Of a stretch of 60,010 bases of DNA, positions 8,101 through 13,580 are shown one piece after another (position 1 is the stretch's first letter; the number at the start of each line of letters is the position of its first letter). Source of the stretch: Alphaproteobacteria bacterium (GTDB lineage: Bacteria; Pseudomonadota; Alphaproteobacteria; ATCC43930; CGMCC-115725). The notes below the pieces were generated by a model. The model saw nothing but the letters and a program-made list of their open reading frames with translations, did not search any database and was not told the DNA's origin. Position numbers and translations under genes: made by a program. Location: contig JAJPHB010000110.1 in NCBI GenBank assembly GCA_021325525.1, positions 1 to 60,010 on the forward strand. The letters run 5' to 3'.

Positions 8101-8631
8101 GTAGCCGAGATCGAGAAGGCGGCCGACGCCGTCGTCTGGTGCTGCGACGAGGCGCCGGGCTTTACGCCGGGGCGGGCCGAGGACAAGGCCTTCGTCGGCA
8201 ACATCGTCGAGGCGATCGAGGCCTATGGCGCGGGGCTTCTCGGCGAGACGCCGATCCCGCTCGCCGCCGTCGACCGCATCGTCGCCATCGGCTCCGACGG
8301 CATGATGGCGGCGGTGCAGCGCGCCCGCAGCGGCCGCCTCGCCCCCTATCTCAAGCCCGGCCACCGCGCCATCGCCTCCATCAACTCGCCGATGCAGTGC
8401 ATGATGAAGGAGATCTGCGCGCAGTGCCTGCAGCGGCATGTCGATCCGGCGACCGGGCAGGAGACGATCGTCTTCTCCTGCTTCAACCAGGATCAGCGGC
8501 TCGACGCCGTCGACTTCGCCAGCCTGCGCTCGCGCCTCGGCCAGAACGGCGTGCAGGAGAAGCTGACGCGGCTGTGGATCGACCGCTGCCTCAAGCAGAC
8601 GGGTCGCCGGCAGGCCGAAGCCGCGGCGTGA
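5155..8631 (+). CDS. Large three-part FAD/NAD(P)/iron-sulfur oxidoreductase
   Basis: This protein has 1158 aa if started at the ATG at 5155, which has AAGGA 4 bases upstream; a longer in-frame start at 5059 would run through the palindrome. Residues 1-240 are helical and unassigned. Residues 243-340 carry many Cys residues (CIWCHNQGKDSC, CNDCMKAC), like the Fe-S part of GltD-type proteins. Around 380-850 is a GltD/dihydropyrimidine-dehydrogenase-like FAD/NAD(P) module starting KVLVVGLGPAGFTLAHHL. From about 855 there is a ferredoxin-reductase fold (RPGQFYRLQNYE) ending in a PyrK-like cysteine cluster (CMMKEICAQCLQ...FSC, about 1081-1112). It probably moves electrons between NAD(P)H and a partner such as ferredoxin or a redox enzyme. 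The substrate is unknown. The shared operator motif links it to the operon at 12732. Confidence 0.85.
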   Translation: MTTLTLAHGLDFDDLYRRDGLVRIDALFLEHLRQSDVALHNRLLTARRAPEALERKAEAELLVDLAPHLEDFIGTLFGIGAELRALQRRHHELAPIYAVKRLFVQRRAVKGVTPEAAAALDGKGLRARLEALFGEPLDEAAFARHVAAWLEAEAEHAEALETAARYAAWATLSPDGRKAHRRGVLFKVPHKLDMEHLVPVESEVVHGVAMLRLPAEHRRHREGFALTDPGTDLTGALDQANYCIWCHNQGKDSCSKGLKDKKTGAFQKSQFGVTLAGCPLEEKISEMNLVKSRGNSVGALAIVVTDNPMAAATGHRICNDCMKACIYQKQDPVDIPQVETRTLKDVLGLPWGFEIYSLLTRWNPLDLRRPLPRPESGYKVLVVGLGPAGFTLAHHLMNDGHTVIGVDGLKLEPLPEDISGIGPLGVRRPFQPIRDVRQLYEALDDRIMAGFGGVAEYGITVRWDKNFLKLVRLLLERRRQFAMYGGVRFGGTMTVESAFAMGFDHIALCAGAGRPTVVPMKNGLAPGIRQASDFLMALQLTGAAKADSIANLQVRLPVVVIGGGLTAIDTATESLAYYPLQVEKFLARYEVLIAEQGEAAVRASWTAAETAAAEEFIAHAKAIRAERAAAAREGREPALARLLDAWGGVTIAYRRRLIDAPSYTLNHEEVAKALEEGIRFAEGLTPDEVVIDEAGQARALRLKRGDGSVVELPARTILVAAGTQPNTVLGREDPEHILLDGKHFQAVDEEGKPATPERVAKPAEVRVLMNIAPDGRAMSFFGDLHPSFAGNVVKAMASAKQGYPVVSRILARRAPAGPSPAALIARLDDELRPVVREVLRLTPNIVEVVVRAPMAARAFRPGQFYRLQNYETLATRACGSTLAMEGLALTGAWVDREKGLLSTIVLEMGGSSDLCALLRPGEPVILMGPTGTPTETPGGETVLLIGGGLGNAVLFSIAEALRAQGSRVLYFAGYKRIQDRYKVAEIEKAADAVVWCCDEAPGFTPGRAEDKAFVGNIVEAIEAYGAGLLGETPIPLAAVDRIVAIGSDGMMAAVQRARSGRLAPYLKPGHRAIASINSPMQCMMKEICAQCLQRHVDPATGQETIVFSCFNQDQRLDAVDFASLRSRLGQNGVQEKLTRLWIDRCLKQTGRRQAEAAA

Positions 8632-9343
8632 CGCCGGCGCGCGGCGCCGCCGCCGCTTCGGCGCGGCGCTCCGGCGTCAGCCAGTATTCGGCGGCGGCGA
8701 TGAGCCGCGTCGTCACGAAAGTGAGGGCGAGGTAAAGCGCCCCGGCGACGAGGAAGATCTCGTAGGGCGCGAAGGTTTGGGCGACGATGGTCCGCGCTGT
8801 CCCGGTGATGTCGAGGAGCGTGATGGTGCTGGCGAGCGAGCTCGACTTGATGACGAGGATGATCTCGTTGCCATAGGCCGGCAGCGCGAGGCGGAAGGCG
8901 CGCGGCAGGCCGATGAGGCGAAAGGCGAGGAAGCGCGACATGCCGAGCGCCAGCGCCGCCTCGATCTCGCCGCGCGGCACGGCGGCGATGGCGCCGCGCA
9001 GGATCTCCGCCGTATAGGCCGCGGTGTTGAGCGAGAAGGCGAGGACCGCGCAGGAGGAGGCATCGCGCAGCACCGTCCAGAGCGGCGTCGCCTTCACCCA
9101 CTCGAATTGGCCCAGCCCGTAATAGATGAGGAAGATCTGCACGAGGAGCGGCGTGCCGCGGAAGAAGGTGATGTAGCCAAAGGCAGGCGCCCAGAGGAGG
9201 GGATGGCGGGCATTCCGCAGCACGGCGAGCGGCAGCGCCAGCAGCATGCCGAGGGCGAGGCTGGCGAGCACCAGCTCCAGCGTCAGGACGAGGCCGCGGA
9301 GGAGATCCGGCACGCTCGCCCACATGAGCTCGTAATCGAGCAT
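8591..9343 (-). CDS. Polar amino-acid ABC transporter permease (HisM/ArtM type)
   Basis: This 250-aa inner-membrane permease has several hydrophobic segments and the EAA-loop signature EIEAALALGMSRFLAFRLIGLPRAFRLALPAYGNE, which contacts the ATPase. The start at 9343 (MLDYELMWASVPDLLRGLVLTL) overlaps the stop of the partner permease as ATGA, so the two are translationally coupled. The 3' end overlaps the convergent 5155 oxidoreductase by about 40 bases. Together with the next two genes it forms an importer of the lysine/arginine/ornithine/histidine family. No ATPase gene lies nearby. Confidence 0.9.
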   Translation of the reverse strand: MLDYELMWASVPDLLRGLVLTLELVLASLALGMLLALPLAVLRNARHPLLWAPAFGYITFFRGTPLLVQIFLIYYGLGQFEWVKATPLWTVLRDASSCAVLAFSLNTAAYTAEILRGAIAAVPRGEIEAALALGMSRFLAFRLIGLPRAFRLALPAYGNEIILVIKSSSLASTITLLDITGTARTIVAQTFAPYEIFLVAGALYLALTFVTTRLIAAAEYWLTPERRAEAAAAPRAGVTPRLRPAGDPSA

Positions 9344-10080
9344 CAGGCGCTCCGGAAGCCGCGCCCGACGCGGCGCTCGGCGTAGTGCAGGGCCGCCGTC
9401 GAGACGAGGGTGAAGGCGAGGTAGAGGAGGGCGGCGGCGCCGTAGAAGAGGAAGGGCGCGCGCGTGACGCCGGCGGCGATCGCCGATTTGCGCATCAGCT
9501 CCTCGAGGCCGACGACCGAGACGAGCGAGGTGTCCTTCAAGAGGACGAGCCAGAGATTGCCGAGGCCTGGAAGGGCGATGCGCCAGACCTGCGGCAGCGT
9601 CACGCGGCGGAAGATCGCAAGGCGCCGCAGCCCGAGCGCGCGCGCCGCCTCGATCTGCCCGCGCGGCACGGCGAGGATGGCGCCGCGGAAGACCTCGGTC
9701 GCATAGGCGCCGAAGACAAGGCTCAGGGCGAAGACGCCGGCGCTGAGCCCGTCCACTTCGACATAGCGGCCGGCGAGGCGGCTCAGCGTGACCGTGCCGC
9801 CGAAATAGAGAAGAAGCAGGATGAGGAGCTCCGGCACGCCGCGGATGATCGTCGTATAGGCGCCGGCGAGGGATCGCAGCCACGCCCAGCGCGACAGCTT
9901 GGCGCCGGCGCCGACGAGGCCGATGGCGCCGCCGAAGAGGAGGCTGATCGCGGCGACGGCGAGGGTCATCGCCGCGCCGTCGAGAAGCTGGGTCCCGTAT
10001 CCTCTGAGATCGAGAATGGCGCCGCTCCGTCCGCAATCTTCTCGCCCCGACGGGGAGAGGAAGGGACCCATGCGAAGCAT
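9343..10080 (-). CDS. Polar amino-acid ABC transporter permease (HisQ/ArtQ type)
   Basis: This is the partner permease, with the EAA loop QIEAARALGLRRLAIFRRVTLPQVWRIALPGLGN and a family-typical opening LDLRGYGTQLLDGAAMTLAVA. The start is unsettled. The only upstream ATG (10080) lies in an intergenic palindromic repeat, so about the first 20 residues (MLRMGPFLSPSG...) are repeat-encoded. A non-canonical ATT start at about 10017 would give the usual length, and the next ATG would cut into the first membrane segment. It is coupled to the 8591 permease by an ATGA overlap. Confidence 0.88.
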   Translation of the reverse strand: MLRMGPFLSPSGREDCGRSGAILDLRGYGTQLLDGAAMTLAVAAISLLFGGAIGLVGAGAKLSRWAWLRSLAGAYTTIIRGVPELLILLLLYFGGTVTLSRLAGRYVEVDGLSAGVFALSLVFGAYATEVFRGAILAVPRGQIEAARALGLRRLAIFRRVTLPQVWRIALPGLGNLWLVLLKDTSLVSVVGLEELMRKSAIAAGVTRAPFLFYGAAALLYLAFTLVSTAALHYAERRVGRGFRSA

Positions 10081-10188
10081 GGGGAGGGTGAGGGGAAAGC
10101 GCCGCGCGCTCGTAACGCGCGCTCTTAAGATGCCACGCTCACGCCGCGGCTCCCCCTCACCTCGATCCTCCCCCCGGCGGGGAGAGGA
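10041..10188. repeat. Intergenic palindromic repeat pair (CTCTCCCC/GGGGAGAG family)
   Basis: Two copies of a C-rich/G-rich hairpin motif (10041-10059 and about 10169-10187) flank inverted arms GGGGAGGGTGAGGGG (10081-10095) and a diverged CCCCTCACC...CCTCCCC (about 10153-10174). The same family recurs at 54285, 55760 and 57999. It lies between the substrate-binding gene and the first permease and runs into the permease 5' end. A role in lowering permease expression relative to the binding protein is plausible but not shown. Confidence 0.6.
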
Positions 10189-10212
10189 CAGGAATCGCCG
10201 GTTGCCTCCGCC

Positions 10213-11010
10213 TTACGACTTCGCCTCCGGCCCGTAGACGTCGAAGGGGAAATATTTGTCGTTGATCTTCTTGTAGGTGCCGTCGGAGCGGATCTCCTTC
10301 AGCGCCTTATTGAAGGCCTCGCGGAGCTGGTTGTCCTCCTTGCGGACGGCGATGCCGGCGCCCTCGCCGAAGACGCCGCCGCGCAGCTCGGGCCCGGCGA
10401 ATTCGAAATTCTTGCCCTCCGGCTTCTTCAGGAAGCCTTCGAGGAGGACGACCGAATCCGCGAGGATCGCATCGAGCCGCCCCGCGGCGATGTCGAGATT
10501 GGCGTTCTCCTGCGTGTCGTAGAGCTTGATGGTGGCGACGTCCTTGTAGTTCTGGTCGAGGTAGTTGGCGTGGATGGTCGCGCGCTGCGCGCCGATCGTC
10601 TTGCCTTTGAGCCCTTCCTTGCTGATCTCGATGCCGGAGCCCTTCTTGACGATGAAGCGGGCCGGCGTCTGGTAGTATTTGTCGGTGAAGGCGACCTTCT
10701 TCTTGCGTTCCTCGGTGATCGACATGCTGGCGACGATGGCGTCGTATTTCCTGGCGAGCAGGCCGGGAATGATGCCATCCCAATCCTGCGCCACGATCTC
10801 GCAATCGAACTTCGCCTTGGCGCAGAGCGCCTTCGCGATGTCGACATCGAAGCCCTGGAGCTGGCCGTTGGCGTCCTTGTAGTTGAAGGGCTCGTAGGCG
10901 CCTTCGGTGGCGATCCGCACCTTCTTCATGGCTTGCGCCGAAGCCGGGCCGGCGTGGATGAGGCCGCAGCTCACGGCCGCGGCGATGAGGAGAGCGTAGG
11001 TTTTTTTCAT
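10213..11010 (-). CDS. Periplasmic amino-acid-binding protein (lysine/arginine/ornithine/histidine type)
   Basis: This 265-aa protein has a clear signal peptide (MKKTYALLIAAAVSCGLIHAGPASAQA). The mature part opens KKVRIATEGAYEPFNYKDANGQLQGFDVDIAKAL, the hallmark of SBP family 3 (HisJ/ArgT). Further family blocks are DAIVASMSITEERKKKVAFTDKYYQ and GAGIAVRKEDNQLREAFNKAL. It captures polar amino acids in the periplasm and delivers them to the two downstream permeases. The first gene of the operon is the binding protein, as usual; the ATPase is missing from the neighbourhood and must be supplied from elsewhere. Confidence 0.93.
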   Translation of the reverse strand: MKKTYALLIAAAVSCGLIHAGPASAQAMKKVRIATEGAYEPFNYKDANGQLQGFDVDIAKALCAKAKFDCEIVAQDWDGIIPGLLARKYDAIVASMSITEERKKKVAFTDKYYQTPARFIVKKGSGIEISKEGLKGKTIGAQRATIHANYLDQNYKDVATIKLYDTQENANLDIAAGRLDAILADSVVLLEGFLKKPEGKNFEFAGPELRGGVFGEGAGIAVRKEDNQLREAFNKALKEIRSDGTYKKINDKYFPFDVYGPEAKS

Positions 11011-11139
11011 CTCGGGGGTTCCATCCCTGGTGTCGGTCGATCGATGGCGGCAACCGTCGCGCGTCGGGCTGACGCCGTCAAGCGCGCGCTCTCTCCCGCC
11101 GGACGCGCGCGGTCGCCGTAGACCGCCGGGTCCCTGCGC

Positions 11140-12591
11140 TCAACCGCTGCACGCGACCGCGGCGGGCTCGCGGGTCGGATCGAGCGCTGGCGCCGTGCAG
11201 CCGACGATCTCCTTTCGCGTGTCGACATCCATGATCTCGTAGCGCCACTGCTCGGCGTGCTTGACCCGCCCCCACCAGACCCAGTCGTGGCCGGGCGAAT
11301 GGCGGGAGACGAAAGCGAACTCGGGCTCGGACGGGCCGTTCTGGGCATACCAGTACGGATTGCCCGTCCGCTGCAGCCACAGATAGATGCGATCGGTATA
11401 ATGTTTGATCGGGATCAAAACGCCGCAGCGCGTCACATGGATGCTGGGCGAGATCGACATTTCGCGCTCGCAGCCATTCTCGTAGGTCGTCCATTGCTCG
11501 CGGTAGTCCCGCGGAAACTGCTTGACGATGGCGCGCAGGAACGGATCGGCATCCGGCATCTTCGCGAAGTCGATCGGTACAGGTTTGCGCTGCTGGGGAG
11601 CGGCCATGCGCGTCGCGGGGAGATAGAGGATCGTACCCTGCCTCCCGGTGGGGAAATCGACCCTGACCTCGCGATTGTCCCAGTAGCGCGACGGCGTCGT
11701 CCGCGCGAATTCGAAATGCGCCTCGGCGAGGCGGACCTTCGCGTTCGGGGTCGCCTGGTTCTCGTCGAGGCCGAGCACGACGGCGACGGCGTAGAGCTTG
11801 TAGAGCGGGTCGAGCTTGGCCATTCCATCATGCGCGAGGCGGGCGAGCGTCATGAAGTCGCGCTCGCCGCCGATGCTCAGGCTCCGCCGCTGCGCTGCCG
11901 GATCGTCCTCGGCGATGTCGAGCGTGGTCGCCTGCTTGTCCGCGATCGCGACCACCTTGCCGGCGCTCGCATCGACTTGTCGCGTCACCGTTTTCAGCGT
12001 CGTCGGATGCTGGCCGAAAGCGAAGGTCCAGACGGGCGTCCCGCTCTCGCCTTCGCCGCTCCAGTAGAGGTGAAGCTCCGCCTGGGTCGCCTTCCCGCAG
12101 GACGAGATCATCGGATTGGCGCCGGCGCATGCCTTATCGAGGCCGGCGCTCCGCGCCTCGGCGAGGGCGCGGTCGAAACCGACGAGACCTGAGGGCAGCG
12201 CCAGCGTAAAGGGGCTGACCGAATCATCGACGGGACGGCCGCGCATCTCGTCCTGGCCAAATTGCTTCATCATCTTGCGCTGCTCGGCGGTCAGGTTGAG
12301 CAGCGCCGTGACCTCGAAATACTTTTCAGCGGAAGGCGAGTAGAAATAGAGCACCGCGTTGCCGGGCGGCCCGGCCTTGGTCACGTCCGGAACGCCGTTG
12401 GCGCCCATCGCGAAGCCGAAGCCGCTGACGACGACCTGCACGAGCCGGGCGTCGCTTTGCCAATGGCTGGCCAGCGCCCTGCCGCGCTCGCTCGCCTGAC
12501 CCACGACATCATCGCCGCGCGCTGAGGGCAACAGACGCACCGTCAGCACGCCGATGAGACACAGCGCGGCCACGAAAGCGACGCGTCGCAT
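11140..12591 (-). CDS. Exported protein of unknown function
   Basis: I do not recognise this 483-aa protein. The ATG at 12591 gives a good N-terminal signal sequence or anchor (MRRVAFVAALCLIGVLTVRLLPSARG) and has a GGGAG-like site upstream; a longer frame to 12684 would cross the palindrome at 12695's promoter side and lose the signal. The mature part is globular, with repeated Trp/Tyr-rich stretches near the C-terminus (IYLWLQRTGNPYWYAQNG, HDWVWWGRVKHAEQWRYEIMDV) and paired Cys residues (CAGANPMISSC; CEREMSIS...TRCG; a C-terminal pair). This looks like a disulfide-bonded periplasmic protein. It is divergent from the molybdenum-hydroxylase operon, with about 140 bases between the starts. Confidence 0.8.
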   Translation of the reverse strand: MRRVAFVAALCLIGVLTVRLLPSARGDDVVGQASERGRALASHWQSDARLVQVVVSGFGFAMGANGVPDVTKAGPPGNAVLYFYSPSAEKYFEVTALLNLTAEQRKMMKQFGQDEMRGRPVDDSVSPFTLALPSGLVGFDRALAEARSAGLDKACAGANPMISSCGKATQAELHLYWSGEGESGTPVWTFAFGQHPTTLKTVTRQVDASAGKVVAIADKQATTLDIAEDDPAAQRRSLSIGGERDFMTLARLAHDGMAKLDPLYKLYAVAVVLGLDENQATPNAKVRLAEAHFEFARTTPSRYWDNREVRVDFPTGRQGTILYLPATRMAAPQQRKPVPIDFAKMPDADPFLRAIVKQFPRDYREQWTTYENGCEREMSISPSIHVTRCGVLIPIKHYTDRIYLWLQRTGNPYWYAQNGPSEPEFAFVSRHSPGHDWVWWGRVKHAEQWRYEIMDVDTRKEIVGCTAPALDPTREPAAVACSG

Positions 12592-12694
12592 GGCAGGCTC
12601 CCGCTCGCCGCGAATGGTCGAACGGGCGCCCTTGCCTGTCAAGGCGACGGCGAGAGGAGAGCTGTTGAACGACAGCGGCGCCATGATAGAATTA

Positions 12695-12708
12695 ATTCGT
12701 ACACGAAT
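12695..12708. promoter_or_regulatory. 14-bp inverted repeat, second copy of the operator motif
   Basis: ATTCGT-AC-ACGAAT lies 24 bases before the first gene of the molybdenum-hydroxylase operon. Its core TTCGTACACGAA differs from the 5114 palindrome by one central base, and the distance to the start codon is also nearly the same (24 and 25 bases). A common regulator is the simplest explanation. Confidence 0.6.
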
Positions 12709-12731
12709 GAATCGCCCGACGGCGAAGGCGG

Positions 12732-13580
12732 ATGATGTATCTGCGGCCGAGCATGGTGGAGGAGGCGCTGGCGGCGCTCGCCGAGGGCGGGCCGACCACC
12801 ATTCTCGCCGGCGGCACGGATTACTACCCGGCGCGGGTCGGCCGGCCGTTGACGGAAGACATCCTCGACATCACCGCAATTGCCGCGCTGCGCGGCATCG
12901 GCGAGCGCGACGGCGCGCTCCGCATCGGCGCGGCGGTGCGGTGGACCGAGATCGCGGAGGCGGCATTGCCGCCTTCCTTGCGCTGCCTGCAGCTCGCGGC
13001 GCGCGAGATCGGCGGCCGGCAAATCCAGAATGCCGGCACGCTCGCCGGCAATCTCTGCAACGCCTCGCCCGCCGCGGACGGGGTCCCCTGCCTGCTCGCG
13101 CTCGATGCCGAAGTCGAGCTCGCCTCGGCGCGCGGGACGCGCCGGCTTCCGGTCGCGGAATTCGTCCGCGGCAATCGCCGGACGGCACGTCGTCCGGACG
13201 AGCTGATGACCGCGATCATCGTGCCGCGGTGCGCCGAAGCGGCGCGGTCCACATTCCTGAAGCTCGGCGCCCGCCGCTATCTCGTCATCTCGATCGTCAT
13301 GGTGGCGGCGCTCATTGAGGCCGCACCCGACGGCGCGATCGCTGCGGCGCGTATCGCCGTCGGCGCCTGTTCGGCGGCGGCGCAGCGCCTTCCGCTGCTG
13401 GAAGCGGTGCTGCGCGGGCGCCGCCTCGCCTCCGGTATCGGCTGCCTTGTCGCGGCGGAGCATCTTGGCGAGCTGGCGCCGATCGACGATGTGCGCGGCA
13501 CGGCCGCGTACCGGCGCGAAGCGGCCCGGCGGCTCGTCGCGCGGGCGCTCGATGAACTCGCCGCGGAGGCCGCGGCATGA
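12732..13580 (+). CDS. FAD-binding subunit of a xanthine-dehydrogenase-family molybdenum hydroxylase
   Basis: This 282-aa protein belongs to the CoxM/XdhA-FAD family. It has the FAD motifs ILAGGTDYYPA (about 24-34) and QIQNAGTLAGNLCNASPAADG (about 98-118, the T-x-GGN-like loop). The C-terminal part is a CO-dehydrogenase-flavoprotein C-like domain. It accepts electrons from the [2Fe-2S] clusters of the partner subunit and passes them to NAD+ or another carrier. ATG occurs twice in tandem at 12732 and 12735, preceded by AAGGCGG. It opens an operon of six overlapping genes and shares an ATGA with the next one. Confidence 0.93.
   Translation: MMYLRPSMVEEALAALAEGGPTTILAGGTDYYPARVGRPLTEDILDITAIAALRGIGERDGALRIGAAVRWTEIAEAALPPSLRCLQLAAREIGGRQIQNAGTLAGNLCNASPAADGVPCLLALDAEVELASARGTRRLPVAEFVRGNRRTARRPDELMTAIIVPRCAEAARSTFLKLGARRYLVISIVMVAALIEAAPDGAIAAARIAVGACSAAAQRLPLLEAVLRGRRLASGIGCLVAAEHLGELAPIDDVRGTAAYRREAARRLVARALDELAAEAAA

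Noticed and set aside
5020-8439. 1139-codon minus-strand open frame opposite the large oxidoreductase
   Set aside because: Antisense shadow in a high-GC gene; rich in Arg, Gly, Ala, Asp and Glu with no domain pattern, whereas the plus strand shows clear FAD and Fe-S motifs.
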